A DNA stretch of 64,000 nt from Actinokineospora bangkokensis. GTDB taxonomy: Bacteria > Actinomycetota > Actinomycetes > Mycobacteriales > Pseudonocardiaceae. Within the stretch, counting starts at the first letter, position 1. Every line of letters starts with the position of its first letter. Positions 25,625 to 33,700 of the stretch are shown here, one piece after another. Below the pieces are notes generated by a model, which saw nothing but the letters and a program-made list of their open reading frames with translations, was not told where the DNA came from and ran no database searches. The stretch covers positions 31,423 through 95,422 of the forward strand of contig NZ_MKQR01000015.1 of NCBI RefSeq assembly GCF_001940455.1, in the 5' to 3' direction. The translations under genes were made by a program, and so were the position numbers.

Positions 25625-27787
25625 TCAGGGGGTTAGGCGGGAGACGGCGGTGGCGATGGCTTGGTCCAGGGCGGTGGTGGGGAGCAGGCGGGTGAGGCGG
25701 CTGAGGGGCATGCCGCCTGCCAGTTCTCGCAGGGGCATGCCTGACAGGGGGCCGCCGTTGCTGGTCAAGGGGGCCAGGGCTTCTTCCAGGAGGCGGGCGC
25801 CTTCAGGGTGGGCGAACCACTGGGCGATGGTGGAATCGGCGGTCAGGGGGATGCGGGAACCGTCGCCGGGCACGGGGACCGTGGTGGTGGTGCGGAGGTC
25901 TCGGGAGGAGGCGCCGACCGCGACGTGGTAGTCGCCGCCTTCGATGGCCCACTGGGTGAGGGTGGGGTCCCAGAAGGCGAGGTCGCGGCGGGGGACGTGG
26001 AGCAGGACCTCGACCGTCTGGGCCCGGGCCAGTTCGACGACCTCGAAGGCCTTCAGCTCTCGGGGGGCGCGGCGCACGCGGGAGGTGGGGAGGCTGAGGT
26101 AGAGCTGGACGACCTCGTGGCCGGCGCGGTCGCCGGTGTTGGTGATGGGGACGCGGACGTCGATGCCGTTCTCGTCGGCTGTGGCGGTGGCTTGGCCGTA
26201 GGTGAAGGTGGTGTAGGACAGGCCGAAGCCGAAGGGGTAGGCCACGTCCTGCTCGCGGGCGTCGAAGCCGCGGTAGCCGACGTGGATGCCTTCTCCGTAG
26301 CGCACGTGGCCCGCTTCGCCCGGGAAGTCCAAGTAGGACGGGTGGTCCGCGAGGCGGTGCGGGATCGTCTCCGCGAGCCTGCCGGACGGGTTCACGGTGC
26401 CGAACAGGACGTCGGCGGTGGCGGAACCGCCCGCTTGGCCGAGCAGCCAGGCTTCGACGAGCGCGGGCACGGTGGTGTCCCAGGGGGTGCGCAGCACGCC
26501 GCCGTTGGACAGCACGACGACCGTGCGCGGGTTGGCTGCGACGACGTGCTCCAGCAGCTCCAGGTGGGTGGCGGGCAGGTCGATGTCGGTGCGGTCGGCG
26601 CCCTCGGTCTCCTGGTCGGTGCCGACGAACAGGACCGCGACGTCGGCCGCGGCGGCGACCCGGGCCGCCTCCGCCACCGAGGCGCCCTCGCCGTAGCCGG
26701 GGGCGAAGGTGACCGGCGCGCTCGTGGCGGCGGTGATGGCCGCCAGCGCGTCGTCCAGCCGGGTCGGGGTGATCAGGGAGCTGCCGCCGCCCTGGTAGCG
26801 GGGGGTGCGGGCGAACTCCCCGATGACGGCGATCGACTGGCCCGCGGTGGCCAGCGGCAGCAGGCCGCCCTCGTTCTTGAGCAGCACGATCGCCCGCCCG
26901 GCGATCTCCCGGGCGAGGGCGTGGTGGGCGTCGGCGTCGAAGGTCTCGCCCGGGTCGGCGGGGGCGGCCCGCTCCGCGAGCGCGCGCACCCGCTGCGCCG
27001 AGGTGGCCAGCAGCTCGGGGTCGAGGTCGCCGTCCGCCACCGCGCGCACCAGGTCCGCGTCGCCGCGCGGGTCGGGTCCGGGCATGGTGAGGTCGAGGCC
27101 CGCGGCGACCGAGGCCACCCGGTCGACCACCGCGCCCCAGTCGGACACGACGAGCCCGTCGAAGCCCCACTCGCCGCGCAGCACGTCGGTCAGCAGCCAG
27201 CGGTTGTTCGCCGCGTGCACCCCGTTGACCCGGTTGTAGGAGCACATCACCGTCCACGGCCGGGCCGTGCGCACCACGCGCTCGAAGCCGCTGAGGTACA
27301 GCTCCCGCAGCGTGCGCTCGTCCACGTCCGCGCTGATGGTCATGCGGTCGGTCTCCTGGCTGTTGACCGCGAAGTGCTTCAGCGAGGCCCCGACGCCCTC
27401 GCCCTGCACCCCCAGCACCCACTCGGCGGCCAGCGCGCCGGTGAGCAGCGGGTCCTCGGAGAAGTACTCGAAGTTGCGGCCGTTGAGCGGGCTGCGCTTG
27501 AGGTTGATCCCCGGGCCGAGCAGCACCCCGACGCCCAGCGCCCGCGCCTCCGCGCCCAGCGCCGCGCCCATCCGCCGCAGCAGAGACCGGTCCCAGGTCG
27601 AGGCGGTGGCCACCGCGGGCGGGAAGCAGGTGGCGGCGCTGCCGGTGAGCAGGCTGGCGCCCCCCGCCTGCTTGCGCACCCCGTGCGGGCCGTCGGTGAG
27701 CACGACCGCGGGGACGTCGCCCACCGCCGCCGTCGCCCAGAAGCCGCTGCCGCTGGTCAGCTCCGCGTCCTCGACCGGACCCACCAC
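25625..27787 (-). CDS. family GH3 glycoside hydrolase (beta-glucosidase-like)
   Basis: A 720-aa three-part GH3 enzyme without a signal peptide, so probably cytoplasmic. The TIM-barrel part has VVLTDGPHGVRKQ, LGPGINLKRSPLNGRNFEYF, SLKHFAVNSQE, and the nucleophile motif LVVSDWGAVVDRV (Asp). The second domain (VLLKNEGGLLPL, YQGGGSSLITPTR) and the C-terminal fibronectin-like domain (YPFGFGLSYTTF, ITNTGDRAGHEVVQLYLS) follow. It hydrolyses terminal beta-glycosides. GTG start, with a second GTG immediately after. It is divergent from a TetR gene, and the dyad 12 bases upstream of its start would block its promoter when bound. Confidence 0.93.
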   Translation of the reverse strand: MVGPVEDAELTSGSGFWATAAVGDVPAVVLTDGPHGVRKQAGGASLLTGSAATCFPPAVATASTWDRSLLRRMGAALGAEARALGVGVLLGPGINLKRSPLNGRNFEYFSEDPLLTGALAAEWVLGVQGEGVGASLKHFAVNSQETDRMTISADVDERTLRELYLSGFERVVRTARPWTVMCSYNRVNGVHAANNRWLLTDVLRGEWGFDGLVVSDWGAVVDRVASVAAGLDLTMPGPDPRGDADLVRAVADGDLDPELLATSAQRVRALAERAAPADPGETFDADAHHALAREIAGRAIVLLKNEGGLLPLATAGQSIAVIGEFARTPRYQGGGSSLITPTRLDDALAAITAATSAPVTFAPGYGEGASVAEAARVAAAADVAVLFVGTDQETEGADRTDIDLPATHLELLEHVVAANPRTVVVLSNGGVLRTPWDTTVPALVEAWLLGQAGGSATADVLFGTVNPSGRLAETIPHRLADHPSYLDFPGEAGHVRYGEGIHVGYRGFDAREQDVAYPFGFGLSYTTFTYGQATATADENGIDVRVPITNTGDRAGHEVVQLYLSLPTSRVRRAPRELKAFEVVELARAQTVEVLLHVPRRDLAFWDPTLTQWAIEGGDYHVAVGASSRDLRTTTTVPVPGDGSRIPLTADSTIAQWFAHPEGARLLEEALAPLTSNGGPLSGMPLRELAGGMPLSRLTRLLPTTALDQAIATAVSRLTP

Positions 27788-27799
27788 CGCCCACCACCC

Positions 27800-27821
27800 T
27801 TACCTAGTACCTAGTAGGTAA
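27800..27821. promoter_or_regulatory. dyad TTACCTA-N8-TAGGTAA, candidate TetR operator
   Basis: A perfect outer inverted repeat with an inner ACCTA-G-TAGGT dyad, 13 bp from the glycosidase start and 57 bp from the divergent TetR start. AT-rich in a GC-rich background. Typical position for an operator controlling both genes. Confidence 0.75.
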
Positions 27822-27877
27822 TCAGCAGCGCTAAGGTATCCCCGCCAGGGCACCTCGGCAACCGACGGGAGGGTGGC

Positions 27878-28483
27878 GTGGCGGCGGCACCGACCGGGCG
27901 CAGGCGCGACCGCACCAGGCTGCCCGCGGCCGAGCGGCGCGCGCAGATCCTCGCCGTGGCCACCCGGCTGATCGGTGAGCGCGGCTACTGGGCCCTGTCG
28001 CTGCAGGACGTCGCCGACGAGTGCGGGCTGACCGTGCCGGGGCTGCTGCACCACGTGCCGTCGAAGGACGCGCTGCTCGTCGCCGTGCTGGGCCACCGCG
28101 ACGAGCGCGACGCCGAGTCGCTGGCCCGCGAGCTGGGCGGGCCGGTGGCCGACGCCGACCTGGAGCGGGTGTGCGCGGCGCTGGTGCGGCGCAACGCCAC
28201 CCAGCCCGAGATCGTCCGCCTGTTCGCCGTGCTGGAGGTCGAGTCGCTGACCCCCGGCCACCCCGCGCACGACTACTTCCGGCACCGCCAGCGCGAGACG
28301 CTGCGGGTGCTGGCGTCGCTGGCGCGCGGGCACCCCGACCCGGCGCGGCTGGCGCTGCAGGTGGTCTCGGCGATGGACGGCCTGCAGGTCCAGTGGCTGC
28401 GCGACCCCGGCGACGGCCCGCGCTGCGACCTGGTCGCGGAGTGGGACGCGCTGGCCGCCCGCCTGTTCGCGGATCGGACGTGA
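27878..28483 (+). CDS. TetR family transcriptional regulator
   Basis: A 201-aa regulator with the HTH ATRLIGERGYWALSLQDVAD, ECGLTVPGLLHHVPSKDALL near residues 30-70 (LLHHVPSKDAL is a common variant of YYHF-KE). The ligand domain has a conserved LFAVLEVESLTPGHPAHDYF segment seen in regulators next to sugar hydrolases. GTG start 5 bases after GGGAGGG. Divergent from the GH3 glycosidase over an AT-rich dyad; it is probably a local repressor released by a glycoside or sugar. Confidence 0.9.
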   Translation: MAAAPTGRRRDRTRLPAAERRAQILAVATRLIGERGYWALSLQDVADECGLTVPGLLHHVPSKDALLVAVLGHRDERDAESLARELGGPVADADLERVCAALVRRNATQPEIVRLFAVLEVESLTPGHPAHDYFRHRQRETLRVLASLARGHPDPARLALQVVSAMDGLQVQWLRDPGDGPRCDLVAEWDALAARLFADRT

Positions 28484-28521
28484 GCTCGGTTCACCCCGGG
28501 TCGCTGGGTAAGTTGGGGGGC

Positions 28522-29862
28522 ATGAGCGACGGCGCCGGTGCGGGCGAGGACCACGACGACCCGGTGTCCAGGCTGCGCGAGCTGGTGCGCGTGCCCACCG
28601 TGAGCCACCCCGACCACCGCGACGAGGCGGCGTTCGACCGGTTCCTCGACCTGCTCGCCCGGCTCTTCCCGCTGCTGCACTCGGCGCTGGAGCTGACCAG
28701 GGTCGGCGGGCACGGGCTGCTGTTCCGCTGGGCGGGCACCGGCGGCGGCGACCCGGTGGTGCTCATGGCGCACACCGACGTCGTCCCGGTCGCGGGCCGC
28801 TGGACGCACCCGCCGTTCGACGCCCACACCGAGGACGGCTGGGTCTGGGGCCGCGGCACCCTCGACGACAAGGGCCCGCTCGGCGCGATCTGCGAGGCGG
28901 TCGAGGCGCTGCTGGCCGACGGGTTCACCCCCGCCCGCGACGTGTGGCTGAGCTTCGGCTGCGACGAGGAGGTCTTCGGCAGCGGCGCGGAGGCCGCGGT
29001 GGCGGAGCTCTCGGCGCGCGGCGTGCGGCCCTGGTTCGTCCTCGACGAGGGCGGCGCCGTCGCCGCCGAGGCGCTGCCCGGCCTGTCCCGGCCGCTGGCG
29101 GTGATCGGGGTGACGGAGAAGGGCACCACCTCGCTGAGGCTGACGGCCACCGGCAAGGGCGGGCACGCCTCCACCCCGGCCCGCAACGGCCCCACCGCCC
29201 GCATCGCCAGGGCGATCTCGCGGCTGGAGCGCACCCCGCTGCCGCCGCGGCTGCCGGAGGTGACGCTGCGCCTGTTCGGCGACCTCGCCCCGCTGGTGGC
29301 GCCCCCGCTGCGCCCGGTGCTGGCCGCGGCGTCGCGGCTGCCGCGCCTGGTGACCAGGGCGCTGATCGCCGCGGGCCCGGAGACGACCGCCCTGGCCCGC
29401 ACCACGATCGCCGTCACGACCCTGTCCGGCAGCCCGGCGATCAACGTCGTTGCCGCCACCGCCACCGCCGGGCTCAACATCCGGGTGATGCCCGGCGACA
29501 CCGTGGCCGAGGTCGTCGCCCACGTCCGCCGCGTCGTCGGCCCGGGGATCGAGGTGGAGGTCCTCCAGGCCAACGAGGCCTCCCCCGTCTCCCCCCACCG
29601 CGGCGACCCGGCGTTCGACCTGCTGGGCCGCGCGATCACCGCCGTGTTCCCGGACGCCACCCCGATGCCCTACGTGATGATGGCCGCCACCGACTCCCGC
29701 CACTTCACGACCCTGTGCGACCGGGTCTACCGGTTCGCGCCCCTGCGCATGTCCAAGGCCCAGCGCGAATCCATCCACGCCGCCGACGAGCGCGTCGAGA
29801 CCTCCGCCTACCTCGACGGCATCCGCTGGTTCCGCCTGCTGCTCACCACCCTGCCCGCCTAG
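28522..29862 (+). CDS. M20-family metallopeptidase
   Basis: A 446-aa Zn carboxypeptidase/deacylase of the CPS1-type M20 group. Metal motifs: VVLMAHTDVVPV (His-x-Asp), WGRGTLDDKGPLGAICEA (bridging Asp), and CDEEVFGSGA (catalytic Glu pair). The lid/dimer domain spans about residues 190-320 (GKGGHASTPARNGPTARIA). The last His is in AATDSRHFTTLC. It releases C-terminal amino acids or N-acyl groups. The ATG lies 5 bases after GGGGGG, an unusual ribosome site. Same strand as the TetR gene, 39 bases on. No partner is evident. Confidence 0.92.
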   Translation: MSDGAGAGEDHDDPVSRLRELVRVPTVSHPDHRDEAAFDRFLDLLARLFPLLHSALELTRVGGHGLLFRWAGTGGGDPVVLMAHTDVVPVAGRWTHPPFDAHTEDGWVWGRGTLDDKGPLGAICEAVEALLADGFTPARDVWLSFGCDEEVFGSGAEAAVAELSARGVRPWFVLDEGGAVAAEALPGLSRPLAVIGVTEKGTTSLRLTATGKGGHASTPARNGPTARIARAISRLERTPLPPRLPEVTLRLFGDLAPLVAPPLRPVLAAASRLPRLVTRALIAAGPETTALARTTIAVTTLSGSPAINVVAATATAGLNIRVMPGDTVAEVVAHVRRVVGPGIEVEVLQANEASPVSPHRGDPAFDLLGRAITAVFPDATPMPYVMMAATDSRHFTTLCDRVYRFAPLRMSKAQRESIHAADERVETSAYLDGIRWFRLLLTTLPA

Positions 29863-29895
29863 CGGGTCGTCGGGCGTGGGACCAGCGCCCGCCGG

Positions 29896-31281
29896 TCAGT
29901 CCTCCTCCCGCTCGGCGGGCAGCTCGCCGGAGCGGACGGCGGCGGCGAGGTCCTCGTGGTCGGCCTCGGTGCGGTCGGCGTAGGCGACCGCGTAGCCCGC
30001 CACCGCGTCGTCGAGGTCCTTGCCGCAGTAGCCGTCGAGGACGCGCGGGTCCATGGAGCGGGTGTGCGCGCGGGCGAGCAGGGCGCCGGAGAGGCGGCCG
30101 TAGTCGTCGAGGTGGCCCGCGCCGAGGGTGGTGGCGTCGATCTCGCCCTTGCGGTTGCGGAACTGGCGGACGATGTAGTGCCGGTCGCGCACGGTCGTCC
30201 AGCCGAGCAGGATGTCGGTCTCGGCCTGCACCAGGCGGGCGCCGTGCACGATCCGCTTGCCCTCGTGCTTGGCGGGCCCGTGCCCGAGCGCCGCGGCCAC
30301 CGCCGAGCCCGGCGCCTCCTTCACCTGGAGCACCAGCGCCTCGTCGCCGTTGCCGCGCAGCAGCACCAGGTAGTTGCGGAAGCCGACGCTGCCGGTGCCC
30401 ACCACGCGGTGCGCCACGTCCGACACCGCGTAGCGGGCCAGCAGGTTGCGCCGCGACTCGCGCAGCGACTCGGCGTACTCCGGCAGCGCCGCCACCACGT
30501 CGTCGGCCACGTCCGGCGGCACCGCGGCCAGCACCGGCGGGTCGGGGACGAACCGCAGCCGGGCGTCCTGGTCCGGGCGCGCCCACCGGGCCACCACCCG
30601 GGAACTGGTGTTGCGGCCCGCCTTGCGCGCCGCCTCCTCGAAGTCGTCGATGAGCGCGTGCGCGCGGGCGCCGTGCAGCACCGACTCGTCGCCCAGGGCG
30701 CCCCACGACTCCAGGAACGGCTGCTCGGCGAGGGTCTTCATCGTCTTGCGGTAGGAGCGCACCACGTCCTCGGCGGCGTCGCGGCACGCCTTCTCCCCCA
30801 CCCCACCCTCGCGGCCCGCGAGCACCAGGCTCGTCGCCAACCGCTTGAGGTCCCACTCCCACGGGCCGGTGGTGGTCTCGTCGAAGTCGTTGATGTCCAT
30901 GACCACCCGGCCCTCGGGCGTGCCGAACAGCCCGAAGTTGGCCGCGTGCGCGTCGCCGCAGATCTGCCCCTCGACCCCGGTGCGCGCGCCCGCCGCCAGG
31001 TCCTCGGCCATCAGCCCGGCCGACCCGCGGAAGAACGCGAACGGCGAGGCCACCATCCGCCCGACGCGCAGCGGCACGAGGTCGGGGTGGCGCCCGGCGT
31101 TGCTCGCCCGCACGAACCCCACCGCCGAGGGCCGGTCCGCGGCCGTGGAGACCACGCCCTGCTCGGCGTGCGGCACCACCTCCCGCAGCGAGCGGCCGTG
31201 CGCCTCGGCGGCCTCGGGGTCCTGCCAGGTCGCCAGGGCCTCGCGGACGTGCCTGCGCGTCTTGTCACCCATGGCGCGCAT
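29896..31281 (-). CDS. DUF2252 family protein
   Basis: A 461-aa protein of the DUF2252 family. Typical blocks: DLVPLRVGRMVASPFAFFRG near residue 65, GQICGDAHAANFGLFG (kinase-like His-Ala-x-Asn), VVMDINDFDETTTGPWEWDL (the kinase-like DFD/E motif), and QNxxL-like KEAPGSAVAAALG, then the C-terminal WTTVRDRHYIVRQF and DYGRLSGALLARAHTRSMD. The motifs resemble the catalytic loop and metal site of protein-kinase-fold phosphotransferases, so it may phosphorylate a small molecule; that is inference, as no member's function is known to me. Two ATGs are close together; the longer is used. Confidence 0.88.
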   Translation of the reverse strand: MRAMGDKTRRHVREALATWQDPEAAEAHGRSLREVVPHAEQGVVSTAADRPSAVGFVRASNAGRHPDLVPLRVGRMVASPFAFFRGSAGLMAEDLAAGARTGVEGQICGDAHAANFGLFGTPEGRVVMDINDFDETTTGPWEWDLKRLATSLVLAGREGGVGEKACRDAAEDVVRSYRKTMKTLAEQPFLESWGALGDESVLHGARAHALIDDFEEAARKAGRNTSSRVVARWARPDQDARLRFVPDPPVLAAVPPDVADDVVAALPEYAESLRESRRNLLARYAVSDVAHRVVGTGSVGFRNYLVLLRGNGDEALVLQVKEAPGSAVAAALGHGPAKHEGKRIVHGARLVQAETDILLGWTTVRDRHYIVRQFRNRKGEIDATTLGAGHLDDYGRLSGALLARAHTRSMDPRVLDGYCGKDLDDAVAGYAVAYADRTEADHEDLAAAVRSGELPAEREED

Positions 31282-31392
31282 TGTGGACCCACCGGGGCGC
31301 CCGGCGGCAAGGGGTCACCAGGTGAGGACGGACACCGAGAACAAACGGAACACAACGGCTCCGCGGAGCCCGGCACGCACCCGTCGGGTGGG

Positions 31393-32763
31393 TCAGACCA
31401 GGTGCAGGCGGCGGGCCATGTCCGAGGTGAAGACGCCCTCGGGGTCGGCCTCCGCGCGGGTCTTCTGCCACTCCCCCAGGCGGGGGTACATCCGGTGGAT
31501 GGTGTCGGGGGTGGTGATGGCGTCCTTGGCGAAGTACAGGCGCCCACCCGCGTCCAGGACCATCTCGTCCAGGGTCGCGCAGAAGCCCTGGAGGCCGGGG
31601 CTGACGGGGAAGTCGAGGCTGAGCATGAAGCCGGGGTGCGGCCAGGACAGCGGGGCGGGGTTGCTCTCGCCCATGCGCTTGAAGACGTTGAGGAACGACC
31701 AGTGGCCGGAGGCGACGATGGTGCGGACGATCTCGGCGAGCTTGGCCTCGGCGCCGTAGGGGGCGGAGAACTGGTACTGGATGAAGCCGCGGCGGCCGTA
31801 GGCGCGGTTCCACTCCCCCAGCAGGTCGAGCGGGTGGTAGAACTGCGTGAGGTTCTGCACCCGGCCGCGGGCGTGCTTGGGGTAGATCCGGTGCGACAGC
31901 TCGGCGGCGGTGCGGATGGTGAGCTTGTTGACCATGCCGTTCGGGAAGACGTCCGGCACGGTGAACAGCTGCGGGGCGTCGAACCGCAGCGGGTCCCTGC
32001 GCAGCTTCGGGGGCAGTTCGTCGCGCTTGGCGAGGCTGCCGCGGGTGAAGCCCGCCCGGCCCAGGTGGGGGCCGGTGGTGATGGTGTCGAGGACCGACAT
32101 CGAGTAGTCGTAGCCGTCGTCGGAGCCGTTGGTGAGCAGCTCCATCGTCTCGTCGAGGCTGCTGGTGCGGTCGTTGTCGGCGATGAAGTAGGCCGTCTCG
32201 GTCTTCTTCATCCGCACCTTGGCCCGCAGCACGACCCCGGTGAGGCCGATTCCGCCCACGGTGGCCCAGAACAGCGGGCTCTCCGGGGTGAGGGTGCGCA
32301 CCTCGCCGTCGGCGGTGAGCAGGTCCAGCGACACCACGTGGTTGCCGAAGCTGCCCGCGGTGTGGTGGTTCTTGCCGTGGATGTCGCACCCGATGGCCCC
32401 GCCCACGGTGACCTGGCGGGTGCCGGGCAGCACCGGGATCCACAGGCCGTGGCGGAGCACCGCGCGCAGCAGGGCGTCCAGGCTCACCCCGGCGTCGACG
32501 TCGGCGATGCCGGAGTCCGGGTCGATGGAGTGGATCCGGTCGAACGGGGTCATGTCGATGACGGTGCCGCCCGCGTTCAGGGCGGTGTCGCCGTAGCTGC
32601 GGCCCAGGCCGCGGGCGATGACCCCGCGCGGGCCCGCGGCGCGCACGGCGGCCCGCACGACGTCGACGTCGGCGGTGGACACCACCCGGGAGGTGCTGCG
32701 GATGGCCCGCCCCCACCCCGTGAGCTCGCGCCGCTCCCCCACCGCACCCGTCGTCGCCGTCAT
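31393..32763 (-). CDS. dprE1: decaprenylphosphoryl-beta-D-ribose oxidase DprE1 (Ser in the benzothiazinone Cys position)
   Basis: A 456-aa VAO/PCMH-type flavoprotein nearly collinear with mycobacterial DprE1. Shared blocks: [64 protein letters not shown] (FAD region), [48 protein letters not shown] (Lys of the active site) and [10 protein letters not shown]. It oxidises decaprenylphosphoryl ribose at C2 in arabinan precursor synthesis, at the periplasmic face. Against the mycobacterial protein, [10 protein letters not shown] replaces PGWNICVDFP, so the Cys that benzothiazinones attack is Ser382. No dprE2 partner is in the window. It follows an MmyB-type regulator by 9 bases. Confidence 0.93.
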   Translation of the reverse strand: MTATTGAVGERRELTGWGRAIRSTSRVVSTADVDVVRAAVRAAGPRGVIARGLGRSYGDTALNAGGTVIDMTPFDRIHSIDPDSGIADVDAGVSLDALLRAVLRHGLWIPVLPGTRQVTVGGAIGCDIHGKNHHTAGSFGNHVVSLDLLTADGEVRTLTPESPLFWATVGGIGLTGVVLRAKVRMKKTETAYFIADNDRTSSLDETMELLTNGSDDGYDYSMSVLDTITTGPHLGRAGFTRGSLAKRDELPPKLRRDPLRFDAPQLFTVPDVFPNGMVNKLTIRTAAELSHRIYPKHARGRVQNLTQFYHPLDLLGEWNRAYGRRGFIQYQFSAPYGAEAKLAEIVRTIVASGHWSFLNVFKRMGESNPAPLSWPHPGFMLSLDFPVSPGLQGFCATLDEMVLDAGGRLYFAKDAITTPDTIHRMYPRLGEWQKTRAEADPEGVFTSDMARRLHLV

Positions 32764-32772
32764 GGCCCCAGG

Positions 32773-33633
32773 TTATCGACGCCCCCGCGGCGGGCCGCCA
32801 CCGGACCGGTCGGCCCCGGAGAGCTCGGTCGCGGCCAGCGCGCCCAGCAGGGCGAGGTTGTGCGCGGAGGGTGAGCCGGGTTCGGCGTGGTAGACGATGA
32901 GCTGCTGGCCGGGCGCGGCGCGCACGTCGAAGGTCTGCATGTGCAGGTGCAGGTCGCCCACCTCCGGGTGCACCAGGTGCTTGCGCTCGACGGTCTTGCC
33001 CCGGGCGGTGTGCCGCGACCACAGCCGCGCGAACTCCGGGCTCCGGTCGAGCATCCCGGTCAGCAGGGCGCGCAGGCGCGGGTGGTCGGGCGCCTCGCCG
33101 TGCGCCATCCGCAGGCCCGCGACGGAGTTGGCGGCGATGGTGTCCCAGTCCGCGTAGAAGGAGCGGCCCGCCGGGTCGAGGAACACCTTGTGCACGAGGT
33201 TGGTCTCGCCCGCGGGCCCGAACAGCGCGGTGCCGAGCTGGTTGGCGGCGAGGACGTCGTAGGCGCGCCCGAGCACGAGCGCGGGCTGGTTCGGCCAGGC
33301 GTCCATCAGCGCCACCAGCTCCGGGGAGACCCGCTCGACCGAGGCGGCCCGCGGGCGCGGGGTGACGCCCGCGAGGTGCATCAGGTGCAGCCGGGCGTCG
33401 TCGTCGAGCTCCAGGACCGCGGCGAGCGCGTCGAGCACCTGCACCGAGGGGTTGCGCTCGCGGCCCTGCTCCAGGCGCACGTAGTAGTCGGCGCTGACAC
33501 CGGCGAGGGTCGCGACCTCCTCGCGCCGCAGGCCCGGGACCCGCCGCACCCCGGTGGTGGGCAGCCCGACCTGCTCCGGGGACACGCGGGCCCGCAGGTT
33601 GCGCAGGTAGTCGCCGAGCGGGGTGGTGGCCAT
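32773..33633 (-). CDS. XRE/MmyB-type transcriptional regulator
   Basis: A 286-aa regulator. HTH-3 domain at residues 1-65 (LGDYLRNLRARVSPEQVGL, GLRREEVATLAGVSADYYVR, LEQGRE) and MmyB-like ligand domain to the end (LVALMDAWPNQPALVLGRAYDVLAANQLG, NLVHKVFLDPAGRSFYADWD, QLIVYHAEPGSPSAHNLALLGAL). It binds a hydrophobic ligand in related proteins. Its own promoter lies against the perfect dyad at 33660-33694. It is 9 bases upstream of dprE1 on the same strand, so it may be cotranscribed with it; such a link to cell-wall lipid levels is attractive but unproven. Confidence 0.9.
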   Translation of the reverse strand: MATTPLGDYLRNLRARVSPEQVGLPTTGVRRVPGLRREEVATLAGVSADYYVRLEQGRERNPSVQVLDALAAVLELDDDARLHLMHLAGVTPRPRAASVERVSPELVALMDAWPNQPALVLGRAYDVLAANQLGTALFGPAGETNLVHKVFLDPAGRSFYADWDTIAANSVAGLRMAHGEAPDHPRLRALLTGMLDRSPEFARLWSRHTARGKTVERKHLVHPEVGDLHLHMQTFDVRAAPGQQLIVYHAEPGSPSAHNLALLGALAATELSGADRSGGGPPRGRR

Positions 33634-33659
33634 GCGCTCGATCCTAGGTCGATCCGCCC

Positions 33660-33694
33660 GCCCCAGCCTGGGTGCGCGACACCCAGGCTGGGGC
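33660..33694. repeat. perfect 15-bp inverted repeat, 5-base loop
   Basis: CCCCAGCCTGGGTG at 33661-33674 and its exact complement at 33680-33693, extended by one pair each side. It lies 27 bp upstream of the MmyB-type regulator start and just after the PepSY gene stop, so it could be its operator, or the terminator of the PepSY gene. A half copy (CCAGCCTGGGT) also occurs near 35551, upstream of the PepSY gene. Confidence 0.7.
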
Positions 33695-33700
33695 CACCGC

